Shown: one piece after another, positions 57,510 through 64,000 of the stretch
Position numbering within the stretch: position 1 is the first letter of the stretch
How the letters are laid out: each line of letters starts with the position of its first letter
From: VRUE01 sp963728365
GTDB lineage: Bacteria; Actinomycetota; Thermoleophilia; Solirubrobacterales; 70-9
Reading direction: 5' to 3'
DNA: 64,000 nt
Assembly: GCA_963728365.1 (NCBI GenBank)
Contig: CAVSJI010000001.1
Coordinates: forward strand, 1,550,001-1,614,000
Notes under the pieces: generated by a model
What the model was told of the DNA's origin: nothing
Seen by the model: only the letters and a program-made list of their open reading frames with translations
Databases searched by the model: none
Made by a program: the position numbers and the translations under genes

Positions 57510-58993
57510 TGAGCACCAAGGCGCCAGGCGGGGAGCACGGCGCAGCGGAGCGCCGTGCCGCCGAGCGTCATGGCCGTGCGGCGGGGAGCGCGCCCGACGA
57601 GAGCCGGCTCGACGACTCGCGCCGCCGCGGCGCCCTGCTGCGCCGCCTGCTGGCGACCGGCGACTGGGTGGCGATCGTCGCGGCGCTCTGTCTCGCGACC
57701 GCGGCCACCTCGACGACCGACGTCGGCACGCTGTTCTGGGGCGTGCTCTTCATCCCCGCCTGGATCCTCGTCCTCAAGCTCCACGGCCTCTACGACAACG
57801 ATCACCGTCGCATCCGCCACAGCACGCTCGACGAGCTGCCCGGGCTGGTCTCGGCCAGCGCCCTGGGAACGATCGCGATCGACGGGCTGCTGGCTCTCAG
57901 CCCGGCCGGATCGCTCTCCGCGCAGAGCGCAATCCTGGTCGGCATCGGCGCGTTCATCGGCTGCTTCGTGGTGCGCGCGGTGCTGCGCTCGCTCTGGCAC
58001 CGCACCACCGGGATGGCGACGGGCCTCGTGATCGGGCCGGCGGCCGCCGTCGACGTCGTCGCGCGGCGGATCTCCCTGCATCCCGAGACCCGCCTGCACC
58101 TCGTCGGCTACCTCTCTTCGCCCAGCGACAAGGACCGGCGTGCCTCGCTGCCGCGGCTGGGGTCGATCGAGGAGATCTCGCGGGTCGCCCGGCAGCACGA
58201 GGTCGAGCGCGTCGTCGTCACCGAGCAACAGATGAGCGAGGTCGACGCCGAGCACCTGATCGAGGAGTGCAAGGCGGCCGGGTTGGGGCTGACCCTGCTG
58301 CCCCGCCACTACGGTCTGTTCGGCCCCGGGATCGAGCTCAACCGGCTGGCGGAGCTGCCCGTGCTCGACTTCCGCTTTTCCGACCCGCCGCGCTCGACCC
58401 TGGCGATGAAGCGGACGATGGACATCGTCGTCTCCGCCGTCCTGCTGACCCTGCTCTCGCCGCTGCTGCTGGCGATCGCGCTGCTGATCGTGCTCGACTC
58501 GGGGCTGCCGGTCTTCTTCCGCCAGCGACGCGTGGGGCGCGACGGCGCTCCGTTCACGATGCTCAAGTTCCGCACGATGGACGCCGACGCCGAGCAGCGG
58601 CTCGGCGAGCTGGTCGACCTGGAGAAGCTCGAGGAGCCCTCCTTCAAGATCCTCGACGACCCACGGGTCACCCGGGCCGGCCGGCTGCTGCGCCGCACGA
58701 GCCTCGACGAGCTGCCACAGCTGATCAACGTCCTGCGCGGCGACATGTCGCTGGTCGGGCCGCGGCCGGAGGAGGAGGCCGTGGTTCGTCTCTACGACGA
58801 GCGCCAGCGCGCTCGCCTGGCGGTCAAGCCGGGGTTGACCGGGCCGATGCAGGTCTACGGGCGCGGCGACCTGACCTTCGAGGAGCGCCTGGCGATGGAG
58901 CGCGACTACCTCGACAACCTCTCCGTGGCCGGCGATCTGGCGATCCTCCTGCGCACGCCCCGGGCGATCGTCCGTGGCGAAGGCGCCTACTGA
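57509..58993 (+). CDS. polyprenyl-phosphate sugar-1-phosphate transferase (WbaP/exopolysaccharide type)
   Basis: A 494-residue membrane enzyme. N-terminal helices (about 50-150) are followed by a CoA-binding-like soluble domain (TGLVIGPAAAVDVVARRI), then one helix and the catalytic bacterial sugar transferase domain: MKRTMDIVVSAVLLTLLSPL, FFRQRRVGRDGAPFTMLKFR, LRRTSLDELPQLINVLRGDM, VGPRP. It puts the first sugar phosphate on the lipid carrier. ATG 57509 overlaps the ligase stop by one base (TGATG), so the genes are coupled. Confidence 0.9.
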   Translation: MSTKAPGGEHGAAERRAAERHGRAAGSAPDESRLDDSRRRGALLRRLLATGDWVAIVAALCLATAATSTTDVGTLFWGVLFIPAWILVLKLHGLYDNDHRRIRHSTLDELPGLVSASALGTIAIDGLLALSPAGSLSAQSAILVGIGAFIGCFVVRAVLRSLWHRTTGMATGLVIGPAAAVDVVARRISLHPETRLHLVGYLSSPSDKDRRASLPRLGSIEEISRVARQHEVERVVVTEQQMSEVDAEHLIEECKAAGLGLTLLPRHYGLFGPGIELNRLAELPVLDFRFSDPPRSTLAMKRTMDIVVSAVLLTLLSPLLLAIALLIVLDSGLPVFFRQRRVGRDGAPFTMLKFRTMDADAEQRLGELVDLEKLEEPSFKILDDPRVTRAGRLLRRTSLDELPQLINVLRGDMSLVGPRPEEEAVVRLYDERQRARLAVKPGLTGPMQVYGRGDLTFEERLAMERDYLDNLSVAGDLAILLRTPRAIVRGEGAY

Positions 58994-58996
58994 GCG

Positions 58997-59043
58997 CTGC
59001 GGTGCGCCTTTGCCGCGCATGACGGGGGAAAGGCGCACCGGAA
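58997..59043. repeat. 47-bp palindromic element, family A copy 2
   Basis: GGTGCGCCTTT (59001-59011) and AAAGGCGCACC (59029-59039) pair perfectly. It is the inverse of 18669-18715. It spans the junction of the sugar transferase stop and the glycosyltransferase start and contains the ATG at 59019. Confidence 0.75.
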
Positions 59044-59912
59044 CCGGCCTGGCGCTGGAGGTTGTGGTCGTCAGCCATGGGGCTGAGGGGCTGTTGCGGC
59101 GCTGCTTGCGGTCGCTGGCGGAGCACCCGCCGAGCGGGGCGATGCGGGTGACGGTGGTCGACAGCGGCAGCCCGGACGGGACGCCGGACATGGTCGGGCG
59201 CGAGTTCCCCGGCGTGCGCCTGATCCGCCGCGAGAACATCGGCTTCTCGGCGGCCAACAACATCGTCCTGCGCGAGGACGAGGCGGAGGCGGTCCTGCTG
59301 CTCAACCCCGACACCGAGGTCTACGAGGGAACGCTCGACGCGGCCTTGGCGCGACTGCGCTCCGAGGAGCGGATCGGGATGGTCGGCTGCAAGCTGGTGA
59401 CCGAGTCGGGCGAGCTCGACCACGCCTGCAAGCGCTCCTTCCCCACCCCGCTCAGCGCCCTCGCGCACTTCACCGGCATCGGCCGTGGCGGCGCGGCGGG
59501 CGCGGCGCTCAGCCAGTACCGGGCGACCCACCTCGGTGACGACGAGCCCGGCGAGGTCGACGCCGTCAACGGCGCCTTCATGCTCTGCCGCGCCGAGGCG
59601 ATCCGCGAGGTCGGCCTGCTCGACGAGGGCTACTGGCTCTACATGGAGGACCTCGACTGGTGCCGGCGCTTCTGGCAGGCCGGCTGGAAGGTCTTCTACG
59701 AGCCGGCGGGCGTCGCCCTGCACGTCAAGGGAGGCTCCAGCCCGAGGCGCCGCCGGCCCCGCCAGGAGATCGCCTTCCACCGCGGCATGGCCCGCTTCTA
59801 CCGCCGCTTCGACGCACCCGAGCACAACCCGCTCCTCAACGCCGCGGTCTACGCCGGCATCGGCGCGAAGCTGGCGATGAGCCTGGCGATCACCGCGCTC
59901 CGCGGACGCTAA
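59019..59912 (+). CDS. glycosyltransferase family 2
   Basis: A 297-residue GT-A enzyme without membrane helices: LEVVVVSHGAEGLLRRCLRS at the N-terminus, VDSGSPDGTPDMV, then NIGFSAANNIVL and LLLNPDTEVYEG with the metal-binding DxE-type site, and WLYMEDLDWCRRFWQAGWKV with the ED of the acceptor loop. These features resemble rhamnosyltransferases. Its first codons (MTGERRTGTG) come from a palindromic element and no ribosome-binding site is visible. Confidence 0.87.
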   Translation: MTGERRTGTGLALEVVVVSHGAEGLLRRCLRSLAEHPPSGAMRVTVVDSGSPDGTPDMVGREFPGVRLIRRENIGFSAANNIVLREDEAEAVLLLNPDTEVYEGTLDAALARLRSEERIGMVGCKLVTESGELDHACKRSFPTPLSALAHFTGIGRGGAAGAALSQYRATHLGDDEPGEVDAVNGAFMLCRAEAIREVGLLDEGYWLYMEDLDWCRRFWQAGWKVFYEPAGVALHVKGGSSPRRRRPRQEIAFHRGMARFYRRFDAPEHNPLLNAAVYAGIGAKLAMSLAITALRGR

Positions 59913-60316
59913 TCGGGGGTCAGCACGGTCACGCCGGTGGCGTCTCCCACGGCCCGCGCGAGGCGCCGGTCGAGCGTCATCAGGGGCACGTTCAGGACCT
60001 CGGCAAGCGCGACGTAAAGGCCGTCGTAGAAGCTGAGGTTGTGGCGCAGCTCCCAGGCCCGGTGGAGCAGGCCGATGTGCTCGATGCGACGGAGCGGCAT
60101 TTGCGCGAAGTCCAGCAGCGCCTCGGCTGCCGGTTCCTCCTCGAGCCGGCCGGCCGCAACGCGCCGGCGCAGGGCATGTCCTACCTCGGCATCGATCAGG
60201 TAGGGAACCCAGAGGGCTCCGTCTGAACCCGGGATCGAGAGCTGGGCCTGCGCCCAGGGAACCTCTTCCGCGTCGGCCAGGATCGCGACGACCACCGACG
60301 CATCGATGACGGGCAT
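59909..60316 (-). CDS. PIN-domain RNase toxin, VapC-like
   Basis: A 135-residue PIN nuclease: VIDASVVVAILADAEEV with the first Asp, VPYLIDAEVGHALRR with the second acidic residue, and LSFYDGLYVALAEVLNVPLM then TLDRRLARAV with the last acids. It is expected to cut tRNA or other RNA. It sits 5 bp after its antitoxin gene and its stop overlaps the glycosyltransferase stop. Confidence 0.85.
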   Translation of the reverse strand: MPVIDASVVVAILADAEEVPWAQAQLSIPGSDGALWVPYLIDAEVGHALRRRVAAGRLEEEPAAEALLDFAQMPLRRIEHIGLLHRAWELRHNLSFYDGLYVALAEVLNVPLMTLDRRLARAVGDATGVTVLTPD

Positions 60317-60321
60317 GGTCG

Positions 60322-60573
60322 CTACTCGCCTCGGGCGGCGCGAATGTCCGCGACGATCTCCTCAGCGGTGATGCGAGGGCCGCCGCGGGCCCTGGCGCGG
60401 GCGCCGCGGGCTCGCGCGCTGACGACGACGTCCTCGATCGTCGCCTTGGTCGCAAGCTCCTCGAGGTCTCGCTTGATGTAGTCCGAAAGCGAGATCCCCT
60501 CGGCGGCGGCACGGGTCTTGAGCACCCTGTGCACCTCATCGGGGACATCGCGGACCTGGATCATCTTGGACAT
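60322..60573 (-). CDS. VapB/FitA-like antitoxin
   Basis: An 83-residue ribbon-helix-helix protein: KMIQVRDVPDEVHRVLKTRA, then AAEGISLSDYIKRDLEELA, typical of FitA-type antitoxins. The C-terminal RGARARARGGPRITAEEI region would wrap around the toxin. It is the first gene of a toxin-antitoxin pair inserted within the polysaccharide cluster. Confidence 0.85.
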   Translation of the reverse strand: MSKMIQVRDVPDEVHRVLKTRAAAEGISLSDYIKRDLEELATKATIEDVVVSARARGARARARGGPRITAEEIVADIRAARGE

Positions 60574-60713
60574 GCGCACTACATTAGGCCATGTGGCGGA
60601 CATGTCTATGGCGGTTTGCTGTTTGCATGGCTTGGACCGTGACAGGTCAAAGCGCGCGTGTGGTGCGCCAAATGTGCCAATACAGAGCCAATCTCGCGAC
60701 AGCCGTCGCGCAG

Positions 60714-61262
60714 CTAGAAGGGCAGCGTCTCGCCGACCTCGGCCAGGGTAGGCGCGTGCTTGTCGCGCTCGCTGAGCAGCGGCTCGGAGACCGGCCACTC
60801 GACCCCGACGCCGGGGTCGTCCCAGGCGATGCCGGACTCCGTCGCCGGGTCGTAGGTGCTCGAGCAGAGATAGGTGACGTCGGCGACCTCGCTGAGCACG
60901 GCGAAGCCGTGGCCGAAGCCGACCGGGACGAAGAGCTGGCGGTGGGTCTCGTCGTCGAGCTCGTATCCCTCCCACTGGCCGTAGGTGGGCGAGTCGCGGC
61001 GCAGGTCGACGGCTACGTCGAAGATCCGGCCGCGCGGGCAGCGGACCAGCTTCGCCTGGCCCGGCTCGGTCTGGAAGTGCAGGCCGCGCAGGGTGCCCTG
61101 GCGCGAGCGCGAGTGGTTGTGCTGGACGAACTCGACCTCGACGCCGTGCTCGGCCCAGAGATCGCGGCGGTAGGTCTCGACCATGAAGCCGCGCTCGTCC
61201 CCGTGCACCTGCGGCTCGAGCGCGACGACGCCCTCGAGCTTCGTCTCGAGGCGCTTCAGCAT
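60714..61262 (-). CDS. rfbC: dTDP-4-dehydrorhamnose 3,5-epimerase
   Basis: A 182-residue cupin epimerase: MLKRLETKLEGVVALEPQVH at the start, GDERGFMVETYRRDLW, NHSRSRQGTLRGLHFQ with the catalytic His, GRIFDVAVDLRRDSPTYGQW and FVPVGFGHGFAVLSEVADVT with the Tyr/His region. It converts dTDP-4-keto-6-deoxyglucose to the L-rhamno form. The ATG overlaps the upstream rfbB stop by one base. Confidence 0.93.
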   Translation of the reverse strand: MLKRLETKLEGVVALEPQVHGDERGFMVETYRRDLWAEHGVEVEFVQHNHSRSRQGTLRGLHFQTEPGQAKLVRCPRGRIFDVAVDLRRDSPTYGQWEGYELDDETHRQLFVPVGFGHGFAVLSEVADVTYLCSSTYDPATESGIAWDDPGVGVEWPVSEPLLSERDKHAPTLAEVGETLPF

Positions 61263-62245
61263 CAGCTCAGCGCGCGGCCGTACTGCTTTTCGTAGTACTC
61301 GCGGTACTCGCCGGAGCGGATCGGCCCCCACCACTCCTCGTTCTCGCGGTACCAGCGCACGGTGCGCTCCAGCCCCTCGGCGAAGTGGACCTGCGCCTCC
61401 CAGCCGAGGTCGCGCTTCAGCTTCTCCGAGGAGAGCGAGTAGCGCCGGTCGTGGCCCGGGCGGTCGGTTACGTACTCGATTAGCGACTCGTCGGCCCCGG
61501 TCAGCTCGATCACCCGCTTGACCACCTCGATGTTCTCGCACTCGTCGGGCCCACCGACGTTGTAGGCCTCGCCGGCCTTGCCCTTCTCCAGCACCGTGTG
61601 GATGCCGCGGCAGAAGTCCTCGACGTAGAGCCAGTTGCGGACCTGGCGGCCGTCGCCGTAGACCGGCAGGGAGTCGCCGTGGACGGCGTTCAGCACGATC
61701 AGAGGGATCAGCTTCTCCGGATACTGGCGCGGGCCGTAGTTGTTGGAGCCGCGCACGATCGAGGCGTCGATTCCGTAGGTGTGGACATGAGCGGTGACGA
61801 GCAGGTCGCCGGCGGCCTTGGTCGCCGAGTAGGGCGAGGATGGGTCGAGCGGCGAGGTCTCGGTGAAGGAGCCGGACTCGATCGAGCCGTAGACCTCGTC
61901 GGTCGAGACCTGCAGGTAACGGCCGACGCCGAGCTCGCGGGCGGCGTCGAGCAGGGTGCCGGTGCCGATCACGTGGGTGCGGGCGAAGGCGTCCTGGTCG
62001 TCGATCGAGCGGTCGACGTGGGACTCGGCGGCGAAGTTGACGACCGCCTCACAGCCCTCCATCGCCTCGCGCACGACCGCCGGATCGGCGATGTCGCCGG
62101 CGACGAGCTCAGTCCCCTCCGGCAGGTTCTCGCGCCGCCCCGCGTAGGTCAGCTTGTCGAGCACCCGCACCTCGTGCGCCCCGCCGACGAGCCGCACATA
62201 GGTGGAGCCAATGAATCCGGCCGCGCCGGTGACGAGCAGCTTCAC
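61262..62245 (-). CDS. rfbB: dTDP-glucose 4,6-dehydratase
   Basis: A 327-residue extended SDR: KLLVTGAAGFIGSTYVRLVG with the NAD motif, DKLTYAGRRENL typical of RmlB, NFAAESHVDRSI, STDEVYGS with catalytic Thr-Asp-Glu, YSATKAAGDLLV with Tyr and Lys, and YGPRQYPEKLIPL. It makes dTDP-4-keto-6-deoxyglucose. The start is the GTG at 62245, since upstream codons lie outside the domain. It is the first gene of a two-gene rfbBC operon on the minus strand. Confidence 0.95.
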   Translation of the reverse strand: MKLLVTGAAGFIGSTYVRLVGGAHEVRVLDKLTYAGRRENLPEGTELVAGDIADPAVVREAMEGCEAVVNFAAESHVDRSIDDQDAFARTHVIGTGTLLDAARELGVGRYLQVSTDEVYGSIESGSFTETSPLDPSSPYSATKAAGDLLVTAHVHTYGIDASIVRGSNNYGPRQYPEKLIPLIVLNAVHGDSLPVYGDGRQVRNWLYVEDFCRGIHTVLEKGKAGEAYNVGGPDECENIEVVKRVIELTGADESLIEYVTDRPGHDRRYSLSSEKLKRDLGWEAQVHFAEGLERTVRWYRENEEWWGPIRSGEYREYYEKQYGRALS

Positions 62246-62277
62246 GCGGCGGAAGAGTAGCGATCCTGAAACGACAA

Positions 62278-62324
62278 GACCCGCCGGAGCGGGTCGAGTC
62301 TGGCGAAGCGGGGAGCCACCCCGC
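62278..62324. terminator. two hairpins between rfbD and rfbB
   Basis: GACCCGC-cgga-GCGGGTC (62278-62295) and GCGGGG-agcca-CCCCGC (62308-62324) lie 72 bases downstream of the rfbD stop and 33 bases upstream of the rfbB start. They may end the rfbD transcript or form an attenuator; no T-run is present. Confidence 0.45.
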
Positions 62325-62395
62325 AAGCGGCTGATACCCGTGATCCAGGCTATCACGACACACCCCAGACTCAACTCGTTCCGACGGTCTTCTCT

Positions 62396-63250
62396 CTACG
62401 CAGCGGCCTCCCGCTCGGCGGCGCGTTGGGAGAGGTAGGCGGCCAGGCCGTCGTGCCAGTCGGGCAGTGTGATCGCGTGCTTGCGCTGGCTGGCGAGGGC
62501 GGAGTAGGGCGGGCGCGGGGCGGGTCGGCCGAGCATGTCCGTGGTGGCCGAGAGGACGCGGCACTCGACCTTGGCCTGGTCGAAGATCTCGCGGGCGAAG
62601 TCATACCAGGAGCAGGCGCCGGCGGCGGCCATGTGGTGGATGCCGAACTCGAGCCCCTCGATCAGGCGGACGAGGCCGTGGGCGAGGTGCCAGGTGTAAG
62701 TGGGCGAGCCGACCTGGTCGCGGACGACGAGGACCTCGTTCTGGGTCGCGGCGAGGCGCAGCATCGTCTCGACGAAGTTGGAGCCGGCGATGCCGAAGAG
62801 CCAGGAGGAGCGGACGACGAAGTGGCGCTTGTTGGCCGCCGCCGTCGCCTCCTCGCCGGCCAGCTTGGTGCGGCCGTAGGCGGAGAGCGGCGCCGGCTGG
62901 TCGGCTTCGACGTAGGGCGCGCCCTTGGCGCCGTCGAAGACGTAGTCGCTGGAGACGTAGAGGACGGAGGCCCCGACCGACGCGGCCGCCGCCGCGACCT
63001 GCCCGGCGCCCGTGCCGTTGATCGCCATCGCCGACTCCTCGGTCTCCTCCGCTCCGTCGACGTCGGTCCAGGCGGCGCAGTTGATCGCCACGTCGGGCCG
63101 CTCCAGCTCGAACTTGGCGGCAAGCGCATCGGGGTCGGCGATGTCCAGCTCCCGGTGCCCGAAGCCGACCACGTCATGGCCGGCGTTGCCCGCGGCAAGC
63201 ACGACGTCCCGACCGAGCATGCCGCCCGCCCCTGTGACGAGGACCTTCAT
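62396..63250 (-). CDS. rfbD: dTDP-4-dehydrorhamnose reductase
   Basis: A 284-residue SDR-type reductase: MKVLVTGAGGMLGRDVVLAA, INCAAWTDVDGAEE, SVLYVSSDYVFDGAKGAPYV and YGRTKLAGEEAT with the catalytic Tyr and Lys, then VRSSWLFGIAGSNFVETML. It reduces the keto intermediate to dTDP-L-rhamnose using NADPH. With the epimerase and dehydratase it completes the rhamnose pathway; only the thymidylyltransferase RmlA is not in the window. Confidence 0.93.
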   Translation of the reverse strand: MKVLVTGAGGMLGRDVVLAAGNAGHDVVGFGHRELDIADPDALAAKFELERPDVAINCAAWTDVDGAEETEESAMAINGTGAGQVAAAAASVGASVLYVSSDYVFDGAKGAPYVEADQPAPLSAYGRTKLAGEEATAAANKRHFVVRSSWLFGIAGSNFVETMLRLAATQNEVLVVRDQVGSPTYTWHLAHGLVRLIEGLEFGIHHMAAAGACSWYDFAREIFDQAKVECRVLSATTDMLGRPAPRPPYSALASQRKHAITLPDWHDGLAAYLSQRAAEREAAA

Positions 63251-63311
63251 CCAGCCGGCAACGATCTCGAGTTCATGCGCTTGCGTCCCAAGGACGGGAG
63301 GCTATCGCCGC

Positions 63312-64000
63312 TCAAGGGCCGAGCAGGGCTAGAGGCACGACCGCGATTCCGTCCTTGCGCCGGTATGCCTCCCTGCCCGTTGTCACCACAGCAGCGTCGG
63401 CGAGTTCGTCGCCCAGCTTCTCGCGCAGCCAGAGCAGCTGGCGCACGTCGCCGTCGTCGACGACGGCGCCGAGCTTGGCCTCGATCGCTACCACCGTTTG
63501 GCCCCGCTCGACGATCAGGTCGACCTCGTGCTCGCCCCGACGCGTGCGGAGGTGGCCGACTCGGGCCTCGATCCGTTGCGCGTAGACGCGCACGCTCTGA
63601 GTGACAAGCGACTCGAACAGCCCCCCCACCAGCGTGCCATCGCGAACGGCGCTCGGGTCTCCCGGCACACGCTCGACGATGTGGTCGACGTATCCGTCCA
63701 GCTGGGCACGGGCCAGGCGGGGATCAAGCTGACGAATGCCGGGAAATCCGGAGCGAAGAATCTCCTCCACGTATCCCTCGAGCCGCATGTCGGTGCTCCC
63801 CTCCAGGCGGGCACGGTTCCCGTCAAGCAGGCGAGCCAAGCTCACCGCAGGGGTTCCGATGCCGCGCTCGAGAATCGTCATCGGGCGCATCCTCACCCTG
63901 ACGATCCTGCCTGCACCCGAATGGGTCGGCAGTTCTGTCGGAGTGGCCGATCCGGTCAACAGGAAGCTCCCGGGGGCGACCCCATCGTCTACCGCACGGC
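63312..64000 (-). CDS. AAA_14/DUF4143 ATPase, 5' end outside window, internal deletion
   Basis: The frame is open to the window edge and reads APGSFLLTGSATPTELPTHS then RIVRVRMRPMTILERGIGTP, the end of the AAA_14 ATPase domain, and later GTLVGGLFESLVTQSVRVYA with HEVDLIVERGQTVVAIEAKL, the nuclease-like end of DUF4143. Relatives have more than 100 residues between YVDHIVER and DGTLVGGLFE; here they are joined by only about nine residues. The protein is therefore shortened in frame and may be non-functional. Function of the family is unclear. Confidence 0.7.
   Translation of the reverse strand, partial: RAVDDGVAPGSFLLTGSATPTELPTHSGAGRIVRVRMRPMTILERGIGTPAVSLARLLDGNRARLEGSTDMRLEGYVEEILRSGFPGIRQLDPRLARAQLDGYVDHIVERVPGDPSAVRDGTLVGGLFESLVTQSVRVYAQRIEARVGHLRTRRGEHEVDLIVERGQTVVAIEAKLGAVVDDGDVRQLLWLREKLGDELADAAVVTTGREAYRRKDGIAVVPLALLGP

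Noticed and set aside
57386..59314. A 642-residue minus-strand frame across sugar transferase and glycosyltransferase genes
   Set aside because: It runs opposite two well-supported genes and through a palindromic element.

Overview
The window is 64 kb of high-GC bacterial DNA with short intergenic gaps, many 1-4 bp gene overlaps and several probably leaderless starts. A CIRCE-controlled groESL operon, a 7Fe-type ferredoxin, an Mrp ATPase, a P450, many secreted proteins of unknown function and RTX-like repeats suggest a free-living actinobacterium, probably of the Thermoleophilia/Solirubrobacterales type. That placement is inference from gene style; no marker search was possible.

Layout. 0-9.4 kb is ordinary chromosome: a metallophosphoesterase tail, a DHFR-like reductase, a leftward run of SDR, methyltransferase, GST-like, FAD oxidoreductase and a secreted phospholipase-C-like protein, a VOC protein, and a decayed TetR gene. 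9.7-18.5 kb is an integrative element that has cut a chromosomal tRNA-Arg(ACG) gene in its anticodon loop. The 5' half lies at 18501-18539 and the 3' half at 9689-9731, both on the minus strand, with the 8-bp core TCTACGAA at each end. The element carries three HTH regulators, a tyrosine integrase with a zinc-ribbon insert, a DUF3987-like replication protein, an excisionase-like protein, its own intact tRNA-Arg(ACG), and a cargo of Shedu-like nuclease, TIR-transmembrane protein and membrane coiled-coil protein that looks like a defence module. 18.7-26.4 kb is chromosome again: crotonase, pyruvate kinase, P450, tRNA-Ser(GCT), a PLP aldolase-like enzyme, a sugar-lactone-oxidase-like flavoenzyme and an MFS transporter.

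26.43-30.19 kb is a second, smaller tRNA island. tRNA-Ser(TGA) is intact at its left end and a 59-bp perfect copy of the tRNA 3' part marks the right end. It carries a DnaC-like helicase loader, a HicB-like protein and small hypothetical genes, but no integrase. 30.3-64 kb is chromosome: an O-methyltransferase, a K+ channel, an ArsR/MMPL pair, cyclophilin, a large secreted protein, Mrp, ferredoxin, groESL, an RTX-like protein, Crp/Fnr, HipBA, an Lhr-type helicase, two secreted GH-A-like glycosidases, then a polysaccharide cluster (O-antigen ligase, polyprenyl sugar-phosphotransferase, GT2, a VapBC pair, RmlC/RmlB/RmlD for dTDP-rhamnose) and a DUF4143 ATPase with an apparent internal deletion.

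Cross-cutting themes. (1) Palindromic elements, mostly of 47 bp, plus a pair of 81-bp elements, are scattered through the chromosome, and some lie in frame inside genes (lhr and the MMPL transporter). The two 81-bp copies in lhr differ by base changes that keep the hairpin paired. (2) Several eroded genes (tetR, vapC tail, a carotenoid-oxygenase-like tail, DUF4143) show ongoing gene loss.
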